Below are positions 51,953-60,739 of a stretch of DNA of 64,000 nucleotides, one piece after another. This stretch comes from Haloferax sp046557615. GTDB lineage: Archaea > Halobacteriota > Halobacteria > Halobacteriales > Haloferacaceae. Position numbers and translations under genes: made by a program. Each line of letters begins with the position of its first letter. Position 1 is the stretch's first letter. Under the pieces are notes generated by a model. It did not search any database. It was not told where the DNA came from and saw only the letters and a list, made by a program, of their open reading frames with translations. The DNA lies in the NCBI RefSeq assembly GCF_046557615.1, contig NZ_JBKIII010000002.1, forward strand, positions 620,001-684,000, read 5' to 3'.

Positions 51953-54649
51953 ATGCGATTGCACACCAGGGACGTCCGACAAGACGTCCGCGAGCTTGGG
52001 GCACTGCTCGGGGACGTGTTGGAGGCGCAAACGTCGACTGCGTCGTTCGAAACGGTCGAAGAGCTTCGAAAGGCGGCGATTGCCTACCGGAAAGGCGATG
52101 CAGGCTCTCGTGACGACCTCTACGAAGTCCTCTCAGAACTCGACCCCGAAACGGAGAGCGTCGTCGCGCGCGCCTTCACGACGTATTTCGAACTCATCAA
52201 CCTCGCAGAAGAGCGCGAGCGCGTTCGCGTCATCCGCGAAGGGTCGCAAGAAGGAACGCTCGAAGACGGTATCTTGGATACCCTCGACGAACTCCGCGAC
52301 GAAGACGTAGACGAAGAACTCCTGAGTACGGTCCTCAACGACGTCCTCATCGAGCCAACGTTCACCGCTCACCCCACCGAAGCACGCCGAAAGACGGTCA
52401 AAGCCAAGCTTCGGTCGATTGCAAACCGGCTCGAAACCCTCGATGAGCGACGATTGACCGACCTCGAACACGACCAAGAGTGGCGACACATCGTCGCGGA
52501 GGTAACGAGCCTCTGGCAGACATCCCAGGTGCGCAATCGTCGCCCCGAACCGACAGACGAAGCCCGAAACGTGCAGTGGTACCTCGAAAGTATCCTCTTC
52601 GACGTCGTCGGAGAAGTCTACGAGGAACTCGAAGAAGTCCTCCACCGCGAATATCCGGACCTCGACGTGCCCAAACTGTTCGAGTTCCGCTCGTGGGCTG
52701 GCTCTGACCGCGACGGCAACCCCTTCGTCACGGTCGATGTTACCGAAGAGACGCTCGAACGACAGCGAAACGTCGTCTTGCAAAAGTACAGCGACTCGCT
52801 CAAACGCCTGTCGGGTGTGTTGAGCCAGGACGCGACGCGCGTCGAAACCGGCTACAAACTCGAACGCTCGCTGAAAGCCGACCGTGACCTGCTCCCGGTC
52901 GTCGCCGAAGAGGCCGACGAGCGGTATCCCGACGAGCCGTACCGCCAGAAGTTGAAGCTCATGCGCGAGCGACTCCGCCGCATCGAGGACGTTCGACCGA
53001 ACGGCTACAACGAGCCATCGGAACTCATGGACGACTTGGAAGTCATCGACGCCAGTCTCCGGAGTACTGGTGCTGGACAGGTCGCCGACGTGTACGTCGA
53101 ACCCCTGATGCGACAGGCCGATACCTTCGGCTTCACCCTCGCCAGCCTCGACCTGCGTGACCACCAGAAGAATCACACCGAGGCGGTTCACGACGCACTC
53201 GCCCACGAGGGCATCGACTATTGCGGCCGCTCGGAATCCGAACGCGTCGAACTCCTGACCGACGCGATTCTCCAAGAAGAACCGGTCGTGGACTTCGAAA
53301 CCGTCGAAGACCTCTCTGATACCGCACAGCGCGTCCTCCGCCGCTTCCGCAAACTCGGCGAGTGGCAGCGTGAGTACGGCGTCGGCGCTATCGACACCTA
53401 CTGTATCTCGATGACCGAAGAGCCGTCACACGTCCTCGAAGTACTCTTCTTGGCCGACCAAGCGGGCGTCGTCTCGCTGCCTGACCACTGCGGACTCGAC
53501 GTGGTTCCACTCCTCGAAACCGAGTCCGCGCTCAACGGCGCGCGCCGCATCATGGGCACGCTGTTCGAGAACGAGGCCTACGAGAAGGCGCTCGCTGCCC
53601 GGAACAACGTCCAAGAGATTATGCTGGGCTACTCGGACTCGAACAAGGAGAACGGCTTTCTCGCCGCGAACTGGGACCTGTACAAGAACCAGCGTCGTCT
53701 CGCAACCATCTGCGACGATTTCGACGTGACGATGCGCCTGTTCCACGGCCGCGGTGGCTCGATTTCGCGCGGTGGCGGTCCGATGAACGAAGCCATGCTC
53801 GCACTGCCGAACGAGACGGTGACCGGTCAAATCAAGTTCACCGAGCAGGGCGAAGCCATCGCCGAGAAGTACGGCAACCCGCGTATCGCCGAGCGCAACC
53901 TCGAACAGATGCTCAACGCGCAAGTTCGCGCGCGACTGCAAGCAAAGCGCGAACCCGAAGAACACGTCCCAGAACGCTGGGTTGACGCGATGGACACCAT
54001 GTCCACGGCGGCGCGCGCCGAATACCGTGACCTCCTCGAATCCGAGGGGTTCGTCTCGTACTTCGAGCAGGCGACGCCGATTACGGTTATCGAAGAACTG
54101 AACCTCGGTTCGCGTCCTGCATCGCGGTCTGACGCAGAGCGCACCGTCGAAGACCTCCGTGCGATTCCGTGGGTGTTCTCGTGGACCCAATCGCGGTGTA
54201 TCCTTCCCGGTTGGTACTCGCTCGCCGCGGGTGTCGAAGCCTACCTCGACGAGGACGGCGACTACGACACGGTCCGTGAGATGTACGACGAGTGGCCGTT
54301 CTTCCGCAGCATGCTCGATAACGCCGCGATGTCGCTCGCGCGGACGGACCTCGAAATCGCCGCCGAGTACGCGAACCTCGCGGACGAAGACCTGCGCAAC
54401 GAGTACTTCCCGCGTCTCCAAGCCGAGTACGAAGACGCCGTCTCGCTGATGCTGGATATCACCGACCGCGACGGCTTACTCAAGCGTGAATGGCTCGAAC
54501 AAAGCCTGTCGCGCCGGAACCCCTACGTTGACCCGCTAAACCTGTTGCAGACGCACCTCCTGTCGCAGACCCACCGGACAGACGACGAAGAACGAACGCT
54601 TCGGCTGACGGTCAAGGGTATCGCTGCCGGGATGAAAAACACCGGATAA
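51953..54649 (+). CDS. ppc: Phosphoenolpyruvate carboxylase
   Basis: Carboxylates PEP to oxaloacetate, replenishing the TCA cycle. It is 898 residues from ATG 51953 (MRLHTRDVRQDVRELGALLG). Active-site segments are TFTAHPTEARRKTV (catalytic His), the EFRSWAGSDRDGNPFVT loop, IMLGYSDSNKENGFLAANWD, and RLFHGRGGSISRGGGPMNEA. It ends KGIAAGMKNTG, with the usual C-terminal Asn-Thr-Gly. Full-length bacterial-type PEPC, different from the short archaeal PpcA type. A TATA-like box is in the divergent gap to the Rieske gene. Confidence 0.96.
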   Translation: MRLHTRDVRQDVRELGALLGDVLEAQTSTASFETVEELRKAAIAYRKGDAGSRDDLYEVLSELDPETESVVARAFTTYFELINLAEERERVRVIREGSQEGTLEDGILDTLDELRDEDVDEELLSTVLNDVLIEPTFTAHPTEARRKTVKAKLRSIANRLETLDERRLTDLEHDQEWRHIVAEVTSLWQTSQVRNRRPEPTDEARNVQWYLESILFDVVGEVYEELEEVLHREYPDLDVPKLFEFRSWAGSDRDGNPFVTVDVTEETLERQRNVVLQKYSDSLKRLSGVLSQDATRVETGYKLERSLKADRDLLPVVAEEADERYPDEPYRQKLKLMRERLRRIEDVRPNGYNEPSELMDDLEVIDASLRSTGAGQVADVYVEPLMRQADTFGFTLASLDLRDHQKNHTEAVHDALAHEGIDYCGRSESERVELLTDAILQEEPVVDFETVEDLSDTAQRVLRRFRKLGEWQREYGVGAIDTYCISMTEEPSHVLEVLFLADQAGVVSLPDHCGLDVVPLLETESALNGARRIMGTLFENEAYEKALAARNNVQEIMLGYSDSNKENGFLAANWDLYKNQRRLATICDDFDVTMRLFHGRGGSISRGGGPMNEAMLALPNETVTGQIKFTEQGEAIAEKYGNPRIAERNLEQMLNAQVRARLQAKREPEEHVPERWVDAMDTMSTAARAEYRDLLESEGFVSYFEQATPITVIEELNLGSRPASRSDAERTVEDLRAIPWVFSWTQSRCILPGWYSLAAGVEAYLDEDGDYDTVREMYDEWPFFRSMLDNAAMSLARTDLEIAAEYANLADEDLRNEYFPRLQAEYEDAVSLMLDITDRDGLLKREWLEQSLSRRNPYVDPLNLLQTHLLSQTHRTDDEERTLRLTVKGIAAGMKNTG

Positions 54650-54705
54650 GCACGTCCCGGCCACCACCGGGGCACTTCCTTGGTGCTCGATTCGTTTCTG
54701 CGTGG

Positions 54706-54873
54706 TTACGCGCGACGGAGGTCGTACGGATGCGAACAGACCGGACAGGTCTCACGCGCCAACCGATACTCACTTTTGAGCCGTTGCCGGACACCGTCGA
54801 AGTGTGCGTTACCCTCGTAGTTCGATTCCACCATTTGTCCGCAGTGCGGGCAGGCCACCACCACTGTCGCCAT
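54706..54873 (-). CDS. Small zinc-ribbon protein
   Basis: A 55-residue protein from ATG 54873 (MATVVVACPHCGQMVESNYE). Two knuckles, CPHCG and CPVCS, about 30 residues apart, form a zinc ribbon, with a basic middle (FDGVRQRLKSEYRLARETCP). The alternative ATG at 54900 falls in a TATA box, so the shorter start is preferred. Function unknown; related haloarchaeal zinc microproteins often affect gene expression. Confidence 0.65.
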   Translation of the reverse strand: MATVVVACPHCGQMVESNYEGNAHFDGVRQRLKSEYRLARETCPVCSHPYDLRRA

Positions 54874-54895
54874 AATTGACTCTACGGAGTTATCC

Positions 54896-54906
54896 ATCAT
54901 ATATGT
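54896..54906 (-). promoter_or_regulatory. TATA box of the small zinc-ribbon gene
   Basis: Read on the minus strand, ACATATATGAT ends about 23 bases before ATG 54873, matching a leaderless promoter. It contains the competing ATG at 54900, so that ATG would lie upstream of the transcript start. Confidence 0.6.
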
Positions 54907-54994
54907 TCACTACTGCTTTCAGCGCGACAACAGCGGTGAAAAAGAACCGTCGAAAACGCCAGACTGAGAGAGTTTCAGCGATTCCTGACGCTAG

Positions 54995-55795
54995 TTAGGC
55001 GTGGTTCCACGGCGCGGCGTCGAAATCGACGATACGGTTCGTCTCGTCGAGTTCGTCGATGGCCTGGATATCTTCGTCGTCCAGTTCGAGGTCGAGTGCC
55101 GCGAAGTTGTCGCGGATGTGTGCTTCACTAGATGCTTTCGGGATGGCGGTTGCGCCCTTGGCCATAATCCACGCGAGCGACACTTGCGCGGGCGAGGCGT
55201 CGTACTTCTCGGCGATTTCGACGATGGTGTCGTCGTCGGCGACCTGATTCCGGGCGATTGGCGAGTAGGCGACGAGATGGTGGTCGTACTCGTCGGCGAG
55301 GTCGCGGAGTTTCTTCTGCTGGAGCAGTGGGTGCATCTCGACTTGGTGGGCAAAGAGCGGCGCGTCGAGTTTCTCGATAGCCTCCTCCAGTTGGTCGGGT
55401 CGGAAGTTGCTCAGGCCGACGTTCGCAATCAGGCCCTCGTCGTAGAGTTCGTCCAGCGCGGCGAGCGTCTCGTCGGCGTCGTAGGTGTCGAGCGGCCAGT
55501 GGACGTACAGGAGGTCGATAGTGTCGATACCGAGTTTGTCGGCGGATTCGTGGGCAGTCTCTTTGACTGCCTCGGCGGAGAGGTTACCTGTGTCGAGTTT
55601 CGTCGCCACGAAGATGTCTTCGCGGGGGACATCGGACTCGGCGAGCGCTTCGCCGACGTACTCCTCGTTGTTGTACATCTGGGCAGTGTCGATGTTGCGG
55701 TAGCCGACGTCGAGGGCGGTTTTGACGGCCGAAACGCACTCGTCACGGTCTTCGAGTTTGTACGTCCCGAATCCGAGTTGCGGGAAGTTCGTCAT
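54995..55795 (-). CDS. Aldo/keto reductase
   Basis: A 266-residue TIM-barrel oxidoreductase starting MTNFPQLGFGTYKLEDRDEC. The AKR tetrad is Asp36, Tyr41, Lys66 and His99 (NIDTAQMYNNEEYVG, FVATKLD and YVHWPL). The C-terminal NADPH region includes IPKASSEAHIRDNFAALDLE. The sequence is like bacterial 2,5-diketo-gluconate reductase and morphine-dehydrogenase-like AKRs. It likely reduces small aldehydes or ketones; the substrate is unknown. Confidence 0.9.
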   Translation of the reverse strand: MTNFPQLGFGTYKLEDRDECVSAVKTALDVGYRNIDTAQMYNNEEYVGEALAESDVPREDIFVATKLDTGNLSAEAVKETAHESADKLGIDTIDLLYVHWPLDTYDADETLAALDELYDEGLIANVGLSNFRPDQLEEAIEKLDAPLFAHQVEMHPLLQQKKLRDLADEYDHHLVAYSPIARNQVADDDTIVEIAEKYDASPAQVSLAWIMAKGATAIPKASSEAHIRDNFAALDLELDDEDIQAIDELDETNRIVDFDAAPWNHA

Positions 55796-55858
55796 GTGAG
55801 TATGGATTGGGTGGAGCGGTTCAAAGTCTGCGGTTGCGGTAGGTGACGAAGACGTGTG

Positions 55859-56185
55859 TTACACCTTCGTATCGAACGAGAGCGTCATGGCGCCACCTGC
55901 GTCGATTCGGACGTCACACTCAGCGTATCTGAAAAATATCGATTGGTCGGGACCAGACGCCAGTTCGTCACCGGTCGGTCGAAACAATACATCGAGCGCG
56001 TCTGGGTCGATGTAGTCGTTCAAAATTGGAATCTGGTCGAGTCGGCGGTCCGTCACCGAGGCAACCGCATGGATGAGAATCTCGGTGGCGGACTGTTGCT
56101 GCGGGTCGAATGCGACTTGAAACTGGTCTCCGTTCTCATGCTCTGTCTTTCTGCTCGTCGTGGATTTGGTGTCACTATCTGTCAT
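55859..56185 (-). CDS. HalOD1 output-domain protein
   Basis: A 108-residue protein (MTDSDTKSTTSRKTEHENGD) whose C-terminal 75 residues match the HalOD1 pattern: SATEILIHAVASVTDRRLDQ, PILNDYIDPDALDVLFRPTG and FRYAECDVRIDAGGAMTLSF. HalOD1 proteins are common in haloarchaea, many as stand-alone domains downstream of sensory inputs; the biochemical action is unknown. The upstream aldo/keto reductase is on the same strand. Confidence 0.82.
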   Translation of the reverse strand: MTDSDTKSTTSRKTEHENGDQFQVAFDPQQQSATEILIHAVASVTDRRLDQIPILNDYIDPDALDVLFRPTGDELASGPDQSIFFRYAECDVRIDAGGAMTLSFDTKV

Positions 56186-56459
56186 GGCGTGTTAGCGGAA
56201 CGTGTGAGAACTCGATGATGCGTTCCGCGAGAAGGTCGCGCGAAGATAGCGAGGTGTATCGCCCGGTAAGTATCGTTCAAGTGGTCCCGACGCAATGAGG
56301 CCGAACACATGTGGTGCCCTGTGATTCCGTTCTTTTACATCCACTTGCATACCCATAACAGTACGGACAAGTGACAGTTCGAAGGTATGACCCGCGTGCT
56401 GTACAGTCGCTCAGAACGGTTCGTGTTCGAGGTGGGACAGACGGGATAGCATCGCAGTC
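56186..56459. other. 274-base gap with no convincing gene
   Basis: The gap between the HalOD1 gene and the HEAT-repeat gene. One tiny frame (ATG 56387 to TAG 56449, 20 codons) exists but has no supporting promoter or homology. The region probably carries the HalOD1 promoter (minus strand). No repeat or structured RNA recognised. Confidence 0.4.
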
Positions 56460-57416
56460 TCACAGAATCGACTTGTGACCCATTGTGTACGTAGCGTCCG
56501 TCGCTCGTTCGACGATGAACTCGTCTTCGTCAGAAAGCCCGGTTTCGAGTGCGGTCACGAACTGCGCCAGAAGTTCGTCGTCGAGAGAGTCCCACAGTCT
56601 GCTCGAATCCAAATCACTCTCGCGCACGACCGCAAACGCACGCCGTCGAACTCGAATATCTGGGTCATCGAGTGCTTCGATGACCTTCTCCACGATTTTC
56701 GGCGCACGCTCGTGGGGCACACAATACCTCCCATCGACAGTCTCCCAGACGTGGGTCGAAGCGCACGTCACGGCCGCAGCACGGACGATACCTGATGGGT
56801 GGTCGAGTGCGCTCAGCAGTTCGTCGAGATGGTCGAAGAGTGGTTGTTCTCGTGGGTCAAGAGACCGTGCGTCGATACTCCACAGGCAGCGGGCGGCTAA
56901 CTCCTGCGCCTCCTTGGGGCCATCCAACGCCTCGAAGAGTAACTCAGGATAGTCTCCCACTCTGCGTTTGTCCGCCGAGAGGTACACGAGCGCACCCATC
57001 CGGTCACGTGGGTCACTGCTCCGAGCGAGTGTCTCGATATCTCCTCCTCGTTGATGCTCCATCGCGTCGAGAAGAAACGGCCGAGATTCCGGATACCAGA
57101 GATGTCTCGCCATCTCGGACCAGAGTGACCGAGTGGAGACGTGTGGGCTTACGGCTTGAATGATATGCGCGAGTCGCCGCCGGTTTTCCGAATCGGTCTC
57201 TGGGTCTCCGAGGAGTTCGAGGAGCAGTCGAATCGTCTCTACCAACTCGTCACACCGTTTCCGGCGGCGCTCACCAGAAACAGCATCGACCGCGTTTTCG
57301 ACCGACAGCGGTGCCTCAATATCCTCTTCCGAGAACCATTCGACCCGCTTTGCGAGGAGTCGCCGAAATTCCACCAGCGCCTCGTCGTGATTGGCAGTCT
57401 GGGGAACCTCAGTCAT
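56460..57416 (-). CDS. HEAT-repeat-like protein, function unknown
   Basis: A 318-residue acidic protein from ATG 57416 (MTEVPQTANHDEALVEFRRL). It is helical throughout and shows HEAT-like alpha-alpha units: LEEALDDPDIRVRRRAFAVV-type (EALDDPDIRVRRRAFAVVRE), ALDHPSGIVRAAAVTCASTH, and LFEALDGPKEAQELAARCLW. HEAT scaffolds usually bind proteins. The N-terminus is a long helix before the repeats. The start overlaps the upstream gene's stop by eight bases, so both are co-translated. Confidence 0.75.
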   Translation of the reverse strand: MTEVPQTANHDEALVEFRRLLAKRVEWFSEEDIEAPLSVENAVDAVSGERRRKRCDELVETIRLLLELLGDPETDSENRRRLAHIIQAVSPHVSTRSLWSEMARHLWYPESRPFLLDAMEHQRGGDIETLARSSDPRDRMGALVYLSADKRRVGDYPELLFEALDGPKEAQELAARCLWSIDARSLDPREQPLFDHLDELLSALDHPSGIVRAAAVTCASTHVWETVDGRYCVPHERAPKIVEKVIEALDDPDIRVRRRAFAVVRESDLDSSRLWDSLDDELLAQFVTALETGLSDEDEFIVERATDATYTMGHKSIL

Positions 57417-57780
57417 GAATCGTCGCCTCGATACCGTGGTTGACTCGGAAGTAGTCGATGACCTGTCTGCCGAGAGAGGAAGTGGTCTCGTTGAAATAGT
57501 CTGTTCGAACGAATCGGCCGTCGATTCGCTCGTACAACGTTCCGGTCCCGATGCACGCCGTATCGCAATAGTAGATTTCGAGCACCTTCGGAACCTCGAT
57601 GTCGAGTTGTGGGTCGAACTTCTCACGAACCTTCCAGACGAGATTCCCTTCGTACTCCCACGTGTATGGCTCGCGCTCGCCGTATTTGGGGTGGTCGCTC
57701 AGTGCGTCACGCAACGCCGCTTCGAGTTGCGCGTACTCCCGGTTCGGGGCGTGAAACGTGATGCAGGAATAGCGACCCAT
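57409..57780 (-). CDS. Unknown protein co-translated with the HEAT-repeat gene
   Basis: A 123-residue protein (MGRYSCITFHAPNREYAQLE) ending eight bases into the HEAT-repeat gene. Beta and helix segments alternate (GNLVWKVREKFDPQLDIEVP, then KVLEIYYCDTACIGTGTLYE and RVNHGIEATIHD). Aromatic and Cys content is high. I do not recognise it. The pair HEAT protein plus this protein might act together. It is divergent from the dual-specificity phosphatase gene across 92 bases. Confidence 0.7.
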   Translation of the reverse strand: MGRYSCITFHAPNREYAQLEAALRDALSDHPKYGEREPYTWEYEGNLVWKVREKFDPQLDIEVPKVLEIYYCDTACIGTGTLYERIDGRFVRTDYFNETTSSLGRQVIDYFRVNHGIEATIHD

Positions 57781-57872
57781 GAGATGTGATGATGAAGTGT
57801 CGTGTGATAAACACTGGCTCCAAGAAGTGTGCCATAGAAAATTTCAACTGTCTGTGAGATTTTCTTGGAACA

Positions 57873-58367
57873 GTGGACTCCCGAGACGCGACTGTTCCGG
57901 ATTCCAACGAACGCAGGGCTGAGCTACGAGTTCGTCCCTTTGGATACGTCGAAGACGAGGCGATTATCCGGTCAGTTGGCGACCGCGACCTGTACTTGGG
58001 CAATAAATTCGCAGCGGTCCCTGAACGTCACACGGAGGAATTTGACTACGTACTCTCTGCTACTGAACAGAGCTACCCACTCACGACACACCACCACCCA
58101 CTAATCGACGGGGCTGGAAACGAGTGGGGCGAATTTGCGGCGGCAGTCGATACTGCACGATTGCTCTCCCAACGAGAAGGAAGCGTGTTAATCCACTGTA
58201 CCGCCGGTATCTCTCGAAGTAGCACACTCATCGCAACCGCCATCGCTGCTGAAGAGAATCGGCGCTTCCGCGATGCGCTTGCAACCGTCCAAGAGACACG
58301 TCCGTTTGCAACACCCAATCCTGCTCTGTACGAATTGGCAGTCGTGTACCTCGCTGCGGAGCGTTAG
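57873..58367 (+). CDS. Dual-specificity protein phosphatase
   Basis: A 164-residue protein starting at GTG 57873 (MDSRDATVPDSNERRAELRV). The phosphatase P-loop HCTAGISRSS has Cys109 and Arg115; Asp79 in LIDGAGNE may be the general acid. The size and C-terminal motif match small archaeal/eukaryotic DSPs, which dephosphorylate Tyr or Ser/Thr residues. The start is weak and no Shine-Dalgarno is clear. Partners unknown. Next to the unknown/HEAT pair, oppositely oriented. Confidence 0.82.
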   Translation: MDSRDATVPDSNERRAELRVRPFGYVEDEAIIRSVGDRDLYLGNKFAAVPERHTEEFDYVLSATEQSYPLTTHHHPLIDGAGNEWGEFAAAVDTARLLSQREGSVLIHCTAGISRSSTLIATAIAAEENRRFRDALATVQETRPFATPNPALYELAVVYLAAER

Positions 58368-58429
58368 CGCCAACAACGCTCTACCTCGGGCGGGATACCT
58401 ACTTTACCCTCCATCAAAAACGCACACCA

Positions 58430-58987
58430 ATGCCCTCTGAGAAAGAGAAGATGCTCGCCGGAGAACTCTACGACGCGGGCGACCCCGAACTCGTCGAAGA
58501 GCGCACGCGCGCACGCAGACTCACGCGACTGTTCAACGACACCGACGAGATCCAGATGGACCGCCGCGACGAACTCATCCGCGAACTCTTCGGCGACGTT
58601 GGCGACGAATTCGAAATCGAACCCACCTTCCGATGCGATTACGGCTACAACATCAGCGTCGGCGAGAACTTCTTCGCCAACTTCGATTGCGTCTTTCTCG
58701 ACGTGTGCCCCATCGATATCGGCGACAACGCAGGACTCGGTCCGGGGGTCCACATCTACACGGCGACGCATCCCATCGACGCCGCCGAGCGAATCAAAGG
58801 CCCGGAGTTCGGTGACTCAGTCACTATCGGCGACAACGCGTGGATTGGCGGACAGTCGGTCATCAATCCGGGTGTGACCATCGGCGACGACGTGGTCGTG
58901 GCGTCTGGGTCGGTCGTGACGAAAGATGTCCCAGACAGCGTCGTGGTCGGCGGTAACCCAGCTCAAATCATCAAAGAACTCGACTAA
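58430..58987 (+). CDS. Sugar O-acetyltransferase (Maa/LacA/NodL type)
   Basis: A 185-residue left-handed beta-helix (hexapeptide) enzyme starting MPSEKEKMLAGELYDAGDPE. The N-terminal cap (MLAGELYDAGDPELVEERTR) is the Maa-type pattern. The catalytic His is in IYTATHPIDAAER, and the hexapeptide coils follow in VTIGDNAWIGGQSVINPGVT, ending IIKELD. It transfers acetyl from acetyl-CoA to a sugar hydroxyl. Preferred sugar unknown. Confidence 0.9.
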   Translation: MPSEKEKMLAGELYDAGDPELVEERTRARRLTRLFNDTDEIQMDRRDELIRELFGDVGDEFEIEPTFRCDYGYNISVGENFFANFDCVFLDVCPIDIGDNAGLGPGVHIYTATHPIDAAERIKGPEFGDSVTIGDNAWIGGQSVINPGVTIGDDVVVASGSVVTKDVPDSVVVGGNPAQIIKELD

Positions 58988-59092
58988 ACTGGCAATTCAC
59001 ACACTGTTTGTACATCAATTGGCAATGTGCGTTTTATTGCCACAGACCAATGGCTCCGAAATCGTTTTGAAGGCCAATTGCGCACAGTCAGT

Positions 59093-60739
59093 ATGCCGAC
59101 GGACGAATACGACCCTACACTCGGGCGCAAGTTCATTTTCGTAACGGGGGGCGTCATGTCCGGCCTCGGAAAAGGAATCACGGCCGCCAGCACTGGCCGT
59201 CTCCTGAAGAACGCCGGATTCGACGTTACAGCAGTCAAAATCGACCCGTATCTCAACGTTGACGCGGGCACGATGAACCCCTACGAGCACGGCGAAGTCT
59301 ACGTGCTCAAAGACGGCGCGGAAGTCGACCTCGACCTTGGAAATTACGAGCGTTTCTTGGGCATCGACATGACCGCCGACCACAACATCACGACCGGGAA
59401 GACGTACCAACACGTCATCCAGAAAGAACGCGCGGGCGACTATCTCGGAAAGACGGTCCAGATTATCCCGCACGTCACCGAAGACATCAAGCGACGAATC
59501 CGCGAGGCCGCCGACGGCACCGACGTCTGTATCGTCGAAGTCGGTGGCACCGTCGGCGACATCGAATCGATGCCCTTCCTCGAAGCCTTGCGCCAGTTCG
59601 CCTCCGAAGAAGACGACGACGACGTTCTCTTTACCCACGTCACGCTCGTCCCGTACTCGAAGAACGGCGAGCAGAAGACGAAGCCGACCCAGCACTCCGT
59701 CAAGGAACTCCGAAGTATCGGCCTCCAACCCGACATTCTCGTTGGTCGCTCGGACGACAAACTCGAAGCCGAGACCAAGCACAAGATTGCGCAGTTCTGT
59801 GACGTGCCGGACGCCGCGGTGTTCTCGAACCCCGACGTGCCGGACATCTACCACGTCCCGCTGATGGTCGAAGAAGAAGGACTGGACGAGTACGTCATGG
59901 AACGCCTCAAAATCGAAGGCGAGGCACTTCCGAAAGAAGAACGCGATAGCCGCTGGCGCGAACTCGTCACCGCCGAGCGCACCGGTTCGGTCGATATCGC
60001 ACTCGTTGGCAAGTACGCGCTCGAAGACGCCTACATGTCCATCCACGAGTCGCTCAAGCACGCTGGCATCGAGTGTGGCGTCGATATCAACATCCTGTGG
60101 GTCGATGCCGACGAGATGGACGAGAAGCACGAAGCGCGCTTGCAGGACGCAGACGGCATCGTCGTCCCCGGCGGATTCGGCTCGCGTGGCACCGACGGTA
60201 AAATCGAGGCCATCCAATATGCCCGCGAACACGACGTTCCGTTCCTCGGTCTCTGTCTGGGCTTCCAGATGGCGGTCGTCGAACAGGCACGCAACGTCCT
60301 CGGCTACGAAGACGCCCACTCCACCGAACTTGACGAGGATACTTCGTATCCCGCCATCGACCTGCTCCCCGAGCAGTACGAAGTCGAAGACATGGGTGGC
60401 ACGATGCGACTCGGTGCGCACACGACGGATATCACGCCCGGCACGCTCGCCGAAGAACTCTACGGCGACACCTCCTGTACGGAGCGCCATCGCCACCGCT
60501 ACGAAGTGAACCCCGAACTCATCGACGAACTCGAATCCGAAGGCCTTCGGTTCTCGGGTCGCGCAGAAAATCGTATGGAGATTCTCGAACTCACGAACCA
60601 CCCGTTCTTCTTCGGGACGCAGTATCACCCCGAATTCCGCTCTCGACCAGACCGCGCAAGTCCGCCATTCGTCGGCCTGCTCAAGTCGGTTCTCGGCGAA
60701 CTGGACGCGCGTGAACTCAACACGGAGGTAGTCAACTAA
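59093..60739 (+). CDS. pyrG: CTP synthase
   Basis: Converts UTP to CTP with glutamine. It is 548 residues from ATG 59093 (MPTDEYDPTLGRKFIFVTGG). The N-terminal amidoligase has VTGGVMSGLGKGITAAS, IDPYLNVDAGTMNPYEHGEV and VVGGTVGDIE-like EVGGTVGDIESMPFLEA. The C-terminal glutaminase has PGGFGSRGTDGKIEA, the Cys nucleophile in FLGLCLGFQMAV, and the His-Glu pair in YHPEFRSRP. The in-frame extension before ATG 59093 is not included. The stop overlaps guaAb (TAATG). Confidence 0.96.
   Translation: MPTDEYDPTLGRKFIFVTGGVMSGLGKGITAASTGRLLKNAGFDVTAVKIDPYLNVDAGTMNPYEHGEVYVLKDGAEVDLDLGNYERFLGIDMTADHNITTGKTYQHVIQKERAGDYLGKTVQIIPHVTEDIKRRIREAADGTDVCIVEVGGTVGDIESMPFLEALRQFASEEDDDDVLFTHVTLVPYSKNGEQKTKPTQHSVKELRSIGLQPDILVGRSDDKLEAETKHKIAQFCDVPDAAVFSNPDVPDIYHVPLMVEEEGLDEYVMERLKIEGEALPKEERDSRWRELVTAERTGSVDIALVGKYALEDAYMSIHESLKHAGIECGVDINILWVDADEMDEKHEARLQDADGIVVPGGFGSRGTDGKIEAIQYAREHDVPFLGLCLGFQMAVVEQARNVLGYEDAHSTELDEDTSYPAIDLLPEQYEVEDMGGTMRLGAHTTDITPGTLAEELYGDTSCTERHRHRYEVNPELIDELESEGLRFSGRAENRMEILELTNHPFFFGTQYHPEFRSRPDRASPPFVGLLKSVLGELDARELNTEVVN

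Noticed and set aside
56387..56449. 20-codon frame in the gap before the HEAT gene
   Set aside because: No promoter, RBS or homology; likely chance.
59015..60628. Long minus-strand frame over pyrG
   Set aside because: Antisense to a well-supported CTP synthase with full motifs.
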